Source of the DNA: JAEUJM01 sp041918615
Lineage (GTDB): Bacteria; Actinomycetota; Acidimicrobiia; Acidimicrobiales; DATDAH01
Assembly: GCA_041918615.1 (NCBI GenBank)
Contig: JAYRVH010000025.1
Span: forward strand, 62,001 to 126,000
DNA length: 64,000 nucleotides
Reading direction: 5' to 3'
In this document: positions 24,370-32,127 of the stretch, piece by piece
Numbering within the stretch: position 1 is the stretch's first letter
How the letters are laid out: every line of letters begins with the position of its first letter
The notes under the pieces: model-generated
Told to the model about the DNA's origin: nothing
The model's input: only the letters and a program-made list of their open reading frames with translations
Databases searched by the model: none
Translations under genes and position numbers: made by a program

Positions 24370-24861
24370 GTGGCCGTCCGACCTGCGACCGAGGCCGACC
24401 TCGACGAGATCTGCGCGCTGATCCGTGAACTGGCGGCCTTCGAGCGCCTCGGGCACGAGGTGGTCCTCGACCGCGACGCCGTCCGGCAGCACCTGTTCGG
24501 GCCCGAGCCAGCGGCCGACGTGCTCATCGCCGAGCACGAGGGGCAGGTGGTCGGCTTCGCCCTTTGGTTCACGACCTTCTCGACGTTCCTCGGGCGACCC
24601 GGCATCTGGCTCGAGGACCTGTTCGTGCGTCCCGAGCATCGAGGACGCGGCATGGGCCGGGCCCTGCTCGAGCACCTGCAGTCGATCAGCCCGGGACGGG
24701 TCGAATGGTCGGTGCTCGACTGGAACGAGCCCGCCCAGGAGTTCTACCGCTCGATGGGAGCGGCTCCCATGGGCGACTGGACCACCTGGCGTTGGACGGG
24801 CGGGCCCTCGCCAGCGGGTTCAGAGGGTGAGCACGGTGCGGATGCCGATGCCGGACCGTAG
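24370..24861 (+). CDS. GNAT-family N-acetyltransferase
   Basis: A 163-aa acetyltransferase. It starts VAVRPATEADLDEICALIRELAAFE and has VVGFALWFTTFSTFLGRPGIWLEDLFV, then the acetyl-CoA loop RPEHRGRGMGRALLEHL, and WNEPAQEFYRSMGA near the end. The pattern WLEDLFVRPEHRG resembles diamine/spermidine acetyltransferase-like GNATs. The GTG start is 7 nt after TAGCCT, a leaderless arrangement. Its 3' end overlaps the convergent dehydrogenase gene by 42 nt. Confidence 0.88.
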   Translation: MAVRPATEADLDEICALIRELAAFERLGHEVVLDRDAVRQHLFGPEPAADVLIAEHEGQVVGFALWFTTFSTFLGRPGIWLEDLFVRPEHRGRGMGRALLEHLQSISPGRVEWSVLDWNEPAQEFYRSMGAAPMGDWTTWRWTGGPSPAGSEGEHGADADAGP

Positions 24862-25914
24862 GTCGTCGAAGGCCTCGTTGACCTCGGCCAGGGGTCGGGT
24901 GGCGGTGATGAGGCCCTCGAGATCGAGGTGGCCGGCCCGCCAGAGGTCGAGGTAGCGGGGGATGTCGCGTGGGGCGTGCGAGCTGCCGAGCAGGCAGCCG
25001 AGCAGCTTCTTCTCGCCGGCACCGAAGAGGGCGGCGATGCCGAGGTCGATGGTCTGGTCGAGAGGCGGTGCGCCGACGACCACCGTGGTGCCGCCCGATC
25101 GGGTGGCGTCGACACAAGTGGTGATGAGGGCGGCCCGCCCCGCCGCCTCGAACGCGTAGTCCACGCCGACCCCGGTGAGCGCCAGCACCTGCTCGCCCAC
25201 CTCGGCCTCGGTGGGGTCGATCGCGTGGGTGGCCCCGAGCCGCAGTGCGGCGTCGCGTCGCTCGGCCACCGGGTCGACCGCGATCACCCGTGCCGCCGAC
25301 GCCAGGCGCGCACCCTGCACGCACGACAGGCCCACGCCGCCCAACCCCGTCACCAGCACCGTGGCACCCTCGGGCACCTTGGCCGTGTTCAACACCGCGC
25401 CGACCCCGGTCTGCACGGCACACCCCACCACACAGGCGACCTCGAGCGGGATGTCGTCGGCGATCCTCACCGCGCCCGCCTCCTGGGTGATGACGACCTC
25501 GCCGAAAGCGCCCAGGTTCAGCCCGCGGTGCACGACGTGCCCGTCGCGAGAGAGGCGGGTGCCGCCGTCGGGCATGGCTCCGGTGGCCAGGCCGGCGGTG
25601 TTCACGCAGATGCTGTGCTCGCCCCGAACGCACCAGTAGCAGCGACCGCACGGAGGGGACGCGGTCAACACGACGTGGTCGCCCACGGCGAGGGTGGACA
25701 CGCCGGCCCCGACCCCTTCCACGACTCCCGCCGCCTCGTGGCCGAGCACGGTGGGCAGCGGCACGGGGAACGACCCCTCGATGCCGCTGAGGTCCGAGTG
25801 GCACACCCCGCAGGCAGCCACCCGCACGGCGACCTCGCCCGGATGGGGGGCTTCGACGTCGACCTCGGTGAGGACGAGGGGCTCGCGGTAGTTCTCCAGC
25901 ACGGCGGCACGCAT
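24820..25914 (-). CDS. Zinc-dependent alcohol dehydrogenase (class III-like)
   Basis: A 364-aa MDR enzyme. The catalytic zinc ligands are in CGVCHSDL (Cys near 36) and GHEAAG. Structural zinc is held by the four-Cys lobe PCGRCYWCVRGEHSIC, and the Rossmann loop is VLVTGLGGVGLSCVQGARL. The overall pattern is of long-chain ADHs of the class III/formaldehyde dehydrogenase branch found in actinobacteria, several of which use mycothiol or NDMA-type cofactors. Physiological substrate unknown. Confidence 0.9.
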   Translation of the reverse strand: MRAAVLENYREPLVLTEVDVEAPHPGEVAVRVAACGVCHSDLSGIEGSFPVPLPTVLGHEAAGVVEGVGAGVSTLAVGDHVVLTASPPCGRCYWCVRGEHSICVNTAGLATGAMPDGGTRLSRDGHVVHRGLNLGAFGEVVITQEAGAVRIADDIPLEVACVVGCAVQTGVGAVLNTAKVPEGATVLVTGLGGVGLSCVQGARLASAARVIAVDPVAERRDAALRLGATHAIDPTEAEVGEQVLALTGVGVDYAFEAAGRAALITTCVDATRSGGTTVVVGAPPLDQTIDLGIAALFGAGEKKLLGCLLGSSHAPRDIPRYLDLWRAGHLDLEGLITATRPLAEVNEAFDDLRSGIGIRTVLTL

Positions 25915-25963
25915 GCCGCCAGTAGAGCAGGCCCCGAGGGGGCGAGGCTCACCGCGTGGCGCG

Positions 25964-26470
25964 CTACAGCACGTCGGTGCCGTACATCTTGCCGAGGGGG
26001 TCGCTGATGAGCTCGAGGCGGGCGCCGTCGGGGTCGTTGAAGTAGATGCTCGACCCGCTGATGTGCTGGTAGGGCACGTCGGCGTCGTCGAGCTTGGCCT
26101 TCAGGCGGTCCCACTGGTCGGGTGCGACCGAGATGGCGAGGTGGTGCAGGCCGCCGAGCACCTCGGCGTAGGGGCCGAGGTCGAGCCCCGGGAAGTCGAA
26201 GAAGGCGACGGTGTTGCCGTTGCCGATGTCGAAGAAGAAGTGGGTGGAGCCCTCGTAGTCCCGGTTCTCGAACAGGTCGGTGAGGGGGAACTCGAGCAGG
26301 CCTTGGTAGAAGGCGATGGTGCGCGGGACGTCGGCGCAGAGCAGCGCCACGTGGTGGACACCCCGTGCGGTCGAGGGCGGACGGTCGGCGGAGGGACGCA
26401 GGTGGGCGGCGCGGAGCGCATCCCACTCGGCGCGACGGTCGGTGGCGGGCTCGATCGATGAGGTGGCCAT
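25964..26470 (-). CDS. VOC-family (glyoxalase/dioxygenase fold) protein
   Basis: About 168 aa from the ATG at 26470. It has two beta-alpha-beta-beta-beta units: GVHHVALLCADVPRTIAFYQGLLEFPLTD and GLHHLAISVAPDQWDRLKAKL, then SSIYFNDPDGARLELISDP. The two HH starts and the late LELI Glu are the usual metal ligands, so the site looks intact. Role unknown; members include dioxygenases and isomerases. Divergent from the TraR-type gene with an 17-nt spacer. Confidence 0.85.
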   Translation of the reverse strand: MATSSIEPATDRRAEWDALRAAHLRPSADRPPSTARGVHHVALLCADVPRTIAFYQGLLEFPLTDLFENRDYEGSTHFFFDIGNGNTVAFFDFPGLDLGPYAEVLGGLHHLAISVAPDQWDRLKAKLDDADVPYQHISGSSIYFNDPDGARLELISDPLGKMYGTDVL

Positions 26471-26487
26471 CCCCCTAGTCTGACGGC

Positions 26488-26778
26488 ATGGAGCCGTCAC
26501 CGCTCGCCGGGCACGAGGTCACCGAGGGCGTGGTCACCGAGGGCGTCGTCAGCGGGGCCGAGGCGGTCAGCGAGGTCGAGGACGTCGAAGGTGCCCCGGT
26601 CGAGGTCGACCTCGACGCCGTGGCGGTCGACCTCGATGCCGTCGACCACGCCCTGCTGCGGCTCGACTCGGGGTCCTACGGCATGTGCGAGGTGTGCGAG
26701 GCCGCCCTGCCCGACGACACCCTCGCGACCGATCCCGTCGCCCGCCGGTGCCGAGAGCACCAGGTCGGTAGCCGCTAG
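26488..26778 (+). CDS. TraR/DksA-type zinc-finger protein
   Basis: A 96-aa acidic protein. The C-terminal zinc finger reads LDSGSYGMCEVCEAALPDDT...RRCREH, a CxxC with a later C and H in the DksA/TraR manner. The first 55 residues are Val/Glu-rich and repeat EGVV and VDLDAV. DksA-like proteins bind the RNA polymerase secondary channel, but this protein lacks the long coiled coil, so that role is not assured. TAGTCT lies 6 nt before the ATG (leaderless). The stop overlaps that of the phosphatase gene in CTAG. Confidence 0.8.
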   Translation: MEPSPLAGHEVTEGVVTEGVVSGAEAVSEVEDVEGAPVEVDLDAVAVDLDAVDHALLRLDSGSYGMCEVCEAALPDDTLATDPVARRCREHQVGSR

Positions 26779-27389
26779 ATCTGGTCGGGCGTCGTGACCG
26801 TCACGGCGTCGGGGTCCACGAGCACGAGACGCTCGCCGAGCACGACGACGCCATCGGCTTCTGCGGTGACCCGGCGGGCCCCGAGGTTCGGGATCCGCTC
26901 GAAGGTGGCGCCCAGGTGGCGTTCGATGGCGTAGATGACCCCGCCGTGGGTGACCACCAGCACCTCGTCGGCCCCGTCGAGCACGGCGACCAGTCGGCCG
27001 ATCGCGCCCAGGACCCGCTCGAGGAGCACATCGTCGTCCTCCCACCCGGGCGGGCGCCGCCGCGTGCCGGCGCTGGGGTCGAGGTAGCCCGGGTACTGCT
27101 CATCGATCTGGGCGCGGGTGAGGCCCTGCCACTCACCGGCGTGCCGCTCCTGCAGGTCGGCGTCGACCAGGACCGGGCCGATGCCGACGGCCTCGCTGAT
27201 GGTCGCTGCGGTCCGCAAGGCGCGGTCGAGGGGTGAGGCCACGATCGCGTCCACCGCTCCGATGGCACCCGCGGCGGCCTGGGCCTGGAGGCGGCCGAGG
27301 TCCGAGAGGGGCGGGTCGGCCTGGCCCTGCCAGCGCCCGGCGGCGTTCCACTCCGACTGGCCGTGGCGGACGAGCAGCAGGCGGGGCAC
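26775..27389 (-). CDS. Histidine phosphatase (phosphoglycerate-mutase-like)
   Basis: About 204 aa from a GTG at 27389. Catalytic motif LLVRHGQSEWNAAGRWQG at residues 4-21 (phospho-His), with AIVASPLDRALRTAATI, LQERHAGEWQGLT and VLVVTHGGVIYAI containing the second His. All key residues of the two-His branch are present. Substrate unknown; relatives dephosphorylate sugar phosphates or nucleotides. The open frame upstream is not conserved in character and is left out. Confidence 0.88.
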   Translation of the reverse strand: MPRLLLVRHGQSEWNAAGRWQGQADPPLSDLGRLQAQAAAGAIGAVDAIVASPLDRALRTAATISEAVGIGPVLVDADLQERHAGEWQGLTRAQIDEQYPGYLDPSAGTRRRPPGWEDDDVLLERVLGAIGRLVAVLDGADEVLVVTHGGVIYAIERHLGATFERIPNLGARRVTAEADGVVVLGERLVLVDPDAVTVTTPDQI

Positions 27390-27471
27390 CCGGTCGAAGG
27401 TAGCGGCGATCTCGGCCCGGGCCGCCCCCGCGAGGCAGGGGGAGCCGGCGTCGAACGCGTACGATCCTGGC

Positions 27472-27711
27472 GTGCCCGTGCTCCGCCTCTTCGCTTCGGC
27501 GCGCGACGCCGCCGGTACCGGGCGCGACATCGTCCCGGGTGCCACGGTGGACGAGGTGCTCGCTGCCGCCCGCGCTCGTTACGGCGATCGCTTCTCGGCG
27601 GTGCTTGCGGAGAGTCGCGTGTGGGTGAACGGCGAGTCGTCGGCAGGCGACGAGCCCGTGGGCGACGACGACGAAGTGGCGGTGCTCCCGCCGGTGAGCG
27701 GCGGCGCCTGA
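27472..27711 (+). CDS. MoaD/ThiS-like sulfur-carrier protein
   Basis: A 79-aa ubiquitin-like protein. It reads VPVLRLFASARDAAGTGRDI...ATVDEVLAAARARYGDRF...RVWVNGE...GDDDEVAVLPPVSGGA, the full MoaD/ThiS pattern. These proteins carry sulfur as a C-terminal Gly-Gly thiocarboxylate in molybdopterin or thiamine synthesis. Here one Ala follows the Gly-Gly, so it would need trimming or be inactive. TACGAT is 6 nt before the GTG (leaderless). The stop overlaps the next ATG as TGATG. Confidence 0.85.
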   Translation: MPVLRLFASARDAAGTGRDIVPGATVDEVLAAARARYGDRFSAVLAESRVWVNGESSAGDEPVGDDDEVAVLPPVSGGA

Positions 27712-28556
27712 TGGCGAAGACCGCGACGCCCCGGGCGCCGAAGGCCAAGAAGCCCACCCGCAAGCAGCGCCGAATCGCCAGGATGCAGTCCAAGCCGCCG
27801 ACCCGCTTCCTGATCACCTACGACATCAACGGGCCGAAGGTCCGTCTCGGCATCGGTTGGGCTGCGCTGATAGCCATCGCCACGCTCGGGGAGGAGCCGG
27901 GGCTGGCCGCGCTCTACGGGGCGATGGCCGCGGTCGCCGGGTGGCAGGCCGCCCGCGCGTGGAGGCTCTGGGGTGGTTTCCCCGAGGAGTACACGGCGGG
28001 GGCCATCGCCGGGGGCATGGGCGTGGCCTCGGCCTTCGGGTTCGGCTGGGTGGGCGTGGTCGCACTCGGCGCGATCCCGTTGGCCCTCTTCGCCGGCGTG
28101 TCCTCCTACGGGGCCCGGCGGGACTACCTGGCGTCGGTCGGGCTCACCTTGCAGTGCGGCCTGTTCCTCGGCATGGCGGCTTCGGCACCCGCGCTCACCT
28201 ATCGAATCGACGTGAGCGGGTTCATCGCACTGGTCGTCCTCGTCTGCGTCTACGAGATGGGCGACTTCCTCGTGGGCTCGGGGTCGAGCAACCACTTCGA
28301 GGGCCCGCTCGCCGGCATCGCCGGCATCGCCGTGTTCACCTTCGCCATGGCGGTGGTCCACCTGGCGCCGTTCACCAGGCTCGACGTCGTCGGGTTCGGC
28401 GTCGTGGCGGCGGTGCTCTGCCCGCTCGGACAACTCGCCGGGTCCGCCATCCTGCCCCGCGCCGACGCGAAGGCGAGCGCCCTGCGGCGCCTCGATTCAC
28501 TGTTGTTCCTGGGCCCGGTCTGGCTGTTCGGGCTAAGTCGATACCTCACGATCTGA
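27711..28556 (+). CDS. CdsA-like integral membrane protein
   Basis: A 281-aa protein. The first 30 residues are strongly basic (KAKKPTRKQRRIARMQSKP), followed by about seven membrane helices. The end, LGQLAGSAILPRADAKASALRRLDSLLFLGPVWLFGL, resembles the C-terminal part of phosphatidate cytidylyltransferases, where a Lys-Asp and PGHGG segment normally stands. Those catalytic elements are missing here, so enzymatic activity is doubtful. Translation is coupled to the MoaD-like gene (TGATG). Confidence 0.6.
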   Translation: MAKTATPRAPKAKKPTRKQRRIARMQSKPPTRFLITYDINGPKVRLGIGWAALIAIATLGEEPGLAALYGAMAAVAGWQAARAWRLWGGFPEEYTAGAIAGGMGVASAFGFGWVGVVALGAIPLALFAGVSSYGARRDYLASVGLTLQCGLFLGMAASAPALTYRIDVSGFIALVVLVCVYEMGDFLVGSGSSNHFEGPLAGIAGIAVFTFAMAVVHLAPFTRLDVVGFGVVAAVLCPLGQLAGSAILPRADAKASALRRLDSLLFLGPVWLFGLSRYLTI

Positions 28557-28605
28557 CGGGGGTAAGGTTCCGCCTGACCGAGCGGGACCACGGAGGCACA
28601 CCCAC

Positions 28606-29361
28606 ATGACCATCTTCGAATCATTCGGCGATCCATCGAGCGGCACCGAGATGCTGTTCCGGTGGGGTCACGTCATGGCCGGCATCACCTGGATCGGCCT
28701 GCTCTACTTCTTCAACTTCGTGCAGGTGCCGGCGTACGCCGAGATGAGCCCCGCCGCGCGCGGTGAGGCCTTCGACAAGCTCACGTGGCGGGCGCTCTGG
28801 TGGTTCCGGTGGGCGGCGGCCCTCACCTTCCTCACCGGCGTGATGATCCTGGGTGTCCAAAAGGCGCTCGGCTCCGAGTTCACCACCTATTTCGCCGGGC
28901 CGCAGGGCACCAGCATCGCCTGGGGTGCCACCCTCGGCACGATCATGTTCCTCAACGTGTGGGGCGTCATCTGGCGGAACCAGAAGGTCGTCATCGCGAG
29001 CGAGCGGGCCAAGCTCGGCGGCGGCGAGGGCGATCCCGCGCAGCCCACCGCAGCCAAGAAGGCGGCCAGGGCCTCACGGGCCAACGCCCTGTTCTCGATC
29101 CCCATGATCTGGTTCATGGTCTTCACGAGCCATTTCTCGTTCGCCTACGCCGATCCCAACGGCGGCCATCTGTTCGGCGCCTGGGCCGTCTTCCTGATCG
29201 TCGTGGGCTTCATCGAGGCCAGTGCGCTGGGCCTGCTCGGCGGCCTCGACAGCTCGTTCAACAAGAACGTGTTCGACAAGCACCGGAGCACGATCATCGC
29301 CGGATTCGTGGTTTGGGGGTTCCTCTTCATCGGTGGCTGGGAGGTCATCATCGGGTCATGA
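28606..29361 (+). CDS. Urate-oxidase-N/PuuD-like membrane protein
   Basis: A 251-aa protein with about six helices. It contains RWGHVMAGITWIGLLYFFNFVQVPAYAEM, FRWAAALTFLTGVMIL, TIMFLNVWGVIWRNQK and IPMIWFMVFTSHFSF. The WGHV-GI-WIG start matches the N-terminal membrane domain seen in PuuD-type urate hydroxylases. The cytochrome c domain of full PuuD is absent. It may be a haem-binding or redox membrane module; urate activity is not supported by context. Coupled to the next gene by ATGA. Confidence 0.6.
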   Translation: MTIFESFGDPSSGTEMLFRWGHVMAGITWIGLLYFFNFVQVPAYAEMSPAARGEAFDKLTWRALWWFRWAAALTFLTGVMILGVQKALGSEFTTYFAGPQGTSIAWGATLGTIMFLNVWGVIWRNQKVVIASERAKLGGGEGDPAQPTAAKKAARASRANALFSIPMIWFMVFTSHFSFAYADPNGGHLFGAWAVFLIVVGFIEASALGLLGGLDSSFNKNVFDKHRSTIIAGFVVWGFLFIGGWEVIIGS

Positions 29362-29888
29362 CCACGCTCGCGGAGGTCCTCGACCCGGCCTACGTGACGG
29401 GGCTGACCGGCAGACCGCTCGACGAGGTGCGCTCGATGCGGGACCAGGCCCAGCGGGTGGAGAACGGCGTGTCGTACCTGCGTCGACTCGCGCAGGGTCA
29501 TCTCGACATCGTGAACCACGAGCGGACGCGTCGCCGCGAGGGCGGTGATGCCGGCGACGTCTCCCAGCTCATCGGCCAGCTGCCCGACATACTCGCCGAG
29601 CACGGACGTGGGCCCGGGGCGAGCCGACCGCCCCAGGACATCCAGCCGGCGGTGGTGCCGCCGGAGCTCCAGGCCTCGCTCGACGAGATCATCGGCGGCA
29701 TCGACCTGGGTGACCTGCCCGCCATGGACGATCCGACGCTCGAGGTCATGAGCGAGCGACTGCGCTCCTTCGAGGCGGTGGTCTCGTCCCGGCGCCACGA
29801 GTTGCACGTGTGCATCGACGCCCTCCAGAACGAGATCAAGCGTCGGTACCGAGACGGCGAGGCCAACGTCGAGTCGCTCCTGAAGTGA
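29358..29888 (+). CDS. rsiG: RsiG-like c-di-GMP-responsive anti-sigma factor
   Basis: A 176-aa coiled-coil protein. It carries the RsiG c-di-GMP-binding signature E-x3-S-x2-R-x3-Q-x3-D exactly at E35/S39/R42/Q46/D50. A second copy at E139/S143/R146/H150/D154 has His in place of Gln. In Streptomyces, RsiG bound to c-di-GMP sequesters the sigma factor WhiG and holds back sporulation. The family link is from established knowledge; the sigma partner is not in this window. A low-complexity loop (85-105) separates the two helices. ATGA overlap with the upstream membrane gene. Confidence 0.85.
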   Translation: MTTLAEVLDPAYVTGLTGRPLDEVRSMRDQAQRVENGVSYLRRLAQGHLDIVNHERTRRREGGDAGDVSQLIGQLPDILAEHGRGPGASRPPQDIQPAVVPPELQASLDEIIGGIDLGDLPAMDDPTLEVMSERLRSFEAVVSSRRHELHVCIDALQNEIKRRYRDGEANVESLLK

Positions 29889-29951
29889 ATCGTGGCGGCG
29901 GGCCGCTTCCCCGTGAAGCCTCCGGGGGCCGTGGGGACCGCTTGCCGTGGT

Positions 29952-29982
29952 TTGTCAACTGCTCGCGATGGTCGCGTACACT
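29952..29982 (+). promoter_or_regulatory. Promoter of the XRE regulator gene
   Basis: TTGTCA at 29952-29957 and TACACT at 29977-29982, with a 19-nt spacer. The start codon follows 8 nt later, so the message should be leaderless or nearly so. Confidence 0.55.
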
Positions 29983-29990
29983 TGGCACCC

Positions 29991-30359
29991 ATGCGCGACG
30001 AATTCGAGGAGCGCTGGCGCGATCTGGGCGAGTTCATCCGCGACCAGCGGCGGGTCGGGCAGCTGTCGCTCCGCAAGCTCTCCGAGATGGCCGGGGTCTC
30101 CAATCCCTACCTGAGCCAGATCGAGCGGGGCATGCGCAAGCCGTCGGCCGAGATCCTGCGCCAGATCGCCCGCGCCCTCGAGATCTCCTCGGAAGAGCTG
30201 TACATCCGGGCGGGCATCCTCGAGGAGCGCGACGGTGCGCCGGACCTGGTCGCCGAGATCCGACGCGATCCCTACATCGGCGAGGACCAGAAGAAGACGC
30301 TCGTGCACATCTACGAGTCGTTCCGCCAGGAGCCGGTCCGCCGCCAGCTGGAGGCATGA
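29991..30359 (+). CDS. XRE-family transcriptional regulator
   Basis: A 122-aa regulator. The HTH is LGEFIRDQRRVGQLSLRKLSEMAGVSNPYLSQIERGMRKPSAEILRQIARAL (residues 12-63), the Cro/CI fold. A conserved actinobacterial tail follows (SSEELYIRAGILEER and DPYIGEDQKKTLVHIYESFR). Short proteins of this type are common single-copy regulators in actinobacteria; targets are unknown. The ATG sits just after a good -10 box. Confidence 0.88.
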   Translation: MRDEFEERWRDLGEFIRDQRRVGQLSLRKLSEMAGVSNPYLSQIERGMRKPSAEILRQIARALEISSEELYIRAGILEERDGAPDLVAEIRRDPYIGEDQKKTLVHIYESFRQEPVRRQLEA

Positions 30360-30407
30360 GCCGGTCGCGGCCGGAATCCTGATGGCATCGGCGGTGTTCA
30401 GCTCATC

Positions 30408-31619
30408 GTGCCCAACGTAGCGGTCCTCTCCCTGCACACGTCACCCCTCACCCAGCCGGGGGCGGGCGACAGCGGGGGCATGAACGTGTACGTGCGCGAG
30501 TTGGTCGGATCGCTCGCGCAGGCAGGGGTCGCCTGCAACGTCTACGTCCGCAGGTGGCACGCCGACCTGCCCGACGTGGTCGAGGTCGAGCCGGGTTTCC
30601 GTGTCGTGCACGTCCCGGCGGGCGATCTCGAGCTCACCAAGGAGCAGCTCCCGGCCATCGTCGACCGCTACGCCGATTGGGTGGCCGACCACATCAAGGG
30701 CATCGGAGACGTCGACACACTGCACGCGAACTACTGGCTGTCGGGGGTCGCCGGGCACCGCATCAAGCACCGGCTCGACCTGCCCCTCGTGTCCACGTTC
30801 CACACCCTGGCCCGCGTGAAGGCCGAGACCGGCGACGTCGAGCCGGGCCGCCGGGTGCACGCCGAGGCCGAGGTGATCGGCTGCTCCGACGCGATCCTCG
30901 CCTCGTCGGTGGCCGAGGCGTCGCAGCTGACCAGGCTCTACGGGGCCGATCCGAGTCGCATCGAGATCGTGCCGCCCGGGGTCGACCACGCTTTCTTCTC
31001 GCCCGGCGGCAAGCCCGGTGCCCGTGCGGCCCTCGGGCTGGGAAGCCATCCCGTGCTCCTGTTCGTAGGTCGCATCCAACCCCTCAAGGGTGTGGACGTG
31101 GCGGTCCGCGCCTTGGCTTCGCTCGCGCACCCCGATGCCGTGCTCCTGGTGGTCGGGGGCGCCAGCGGGGTCGGCGGCCGCCACGAGGTCGACCGGGTCC
31201 AGCAGTTGGCGTCACGGTTGGGTGTCGCCGACCGCATCACCTGGGTCGAGCCCCAACCCCACCACCTCCTATCCACCTACTACCGGGCCGCGGACGTCTG
31301 TCTGGTGCCCAGCCGGTCCGAGTCGTTCGGGCTCGTGGCGCTCGAGGCGGCGGCGTGCGGGACGCCGGTCGTGGCCGCGGCCGTGGGTGGGCTCCGCACC
31401 ATCGTCGAGCACGGTCGCACCGGCTTCCTGGTCGACGGGCGCGACCCGGCGGTCTACGCGTCGTACGTCGAGGAGATCCTCGACGGGCCGGTGCTGGCCG
31501 CCGAGCTGTCGACCGCCGCCGCGCACCGGGCCGCCGGGTACACCTGGTCGACGACCGCGGCCCGGCTGCGACGGCTGCACACCGACCTCATGGCCCGCTC
31601 GCTGGTGGAGTGCGGGTAA
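30408..31619 (+). CDS. mshA: D-inositol-3-phosphate glycosyltransferase (MshA-like)
   Basis: A 403-aa GT4 glycosyltransferase, GTG start. The N-terminal HTSPLTQPGAGDSGGMNVYV with GGMNVYVREL is characteristic of MshA, which makes GlcNAc-Ins-3-P, the first step of mycothiol synthesis. Further motifs are HANYWLSGVAGHRI, FVGRIQPLKGVDVAVRAL and the E-x7-E pair in SRSESFGLVALEAAACGTPVVA. The YbjN-like gene that follows mshA in many actinobacteria is also next here, which supports the call. Confidence 0.88.
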   Translation: MPNVAVLSLHTSPLTQPGAGDSGGMNVYVRELVGSLAQAGVACNVYVRRWHADLPDVVEVEPGFRVVHVPAGDLELTKEQLPAIVDRYADWVADHIKGIGDVDTLHANYWLSGVAGHRIKHRLDLPLVSTFHTLARVKAETGDVEPGRRVHAEAEVIGCSDAILASSVAEASQLTRLYGADPSRIEIVPPGVDHAFFSPGGKPGARAALGLGSHPVLLFVGRIQPLKGVDVAVRALASLAHPDAVLLVVGGASGVGGRHEVDRVQQLASRLGVADRITWVEPQPHHLLSTYYRAADVCLVPSRSESFGLVALEAAACGTPVVAAAVGGLRTIVEHGRTGFLVDGRDPAVYASYVEEILDGPVLAAELSTAAAHRAAGYTWSTTAARLRRLHTDLMARSLVECG

Positions 31620-31625
31620 GAGCCG

Positions 31626-32087
31626 GTGCCGGACCCTCCCTCGAGCGTCGACGAGCTCGATCGCCTGAGCCGCCTGATCGACGGGTGGCTCACCGACCAG
31701 CTGGACGAGAACCCCGCCGTCGCTGCGGTCGACCGCGGCGAGCCGGGCGAGCGACGCTGGTACGTGAGGCTCGTCGGTGAGGAGAAGTCGACCTCGACCA
31801 TCTGGTTCACGCTCGGCCAACGGACGCTCCGCTACGAGACCTACGTGATGCCGGCGCCCGAGGAGAACCACGCGGCGTTCTACGAGCACCTGCTCCGCCG
31901 GAACCTCACGCTCTTCGGGGCCGCGTTCGCGATCGGTGCCGAGGACGCGGTGTTCCTGGTGGGTCAGCTCCCCAACACCGCCCTCGACACCCACGAGCTC
32001 GACCGGGTCGTGGGCTCGCTCTACGCCTACGTGGAGCAGTTCTTCCGGCCTGCCCTCCGCATCGGCTTCGCCTCCCGTGCCGGCTAA
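31626..32087 (+). CDS. YbjN-domain protein
   Basis: A 153-aa protein from a GTG 6 nt after the mshA stop. It has the type III secretion-chaperone-like YbjN fold pattern: RWYVRLVGEEKSTSTIWFTLGQRTLRYETYVMPAPEENHAAFYEHLLRRN, then FAIGAEDAVFLVGQLP and LDRVVGSLYAYVEQFFRPALRI. It is the equivalent of the conserved gene after mshA in mycobacteria. Function unknown. Confidence 0.85.
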   Translation: MPDPPSSVDELDRLSRLIDGWLTDQLDENPAVAAVDRGEPGERRWYVRLVGEEKSTSTIWFTLGQRTLRYETYVMPAPEENHAAFYEHLLRRNLTLFGAAFAIGAEDAVFLVGQLPNTALDTHELDRVVGSLYAYVEQFFRPALRIGFASRAG

Positions 32088-32127
32088 CACTTTCTGTTGT
32101 TATTTCATTGATTTTCAGTATCTTTGA

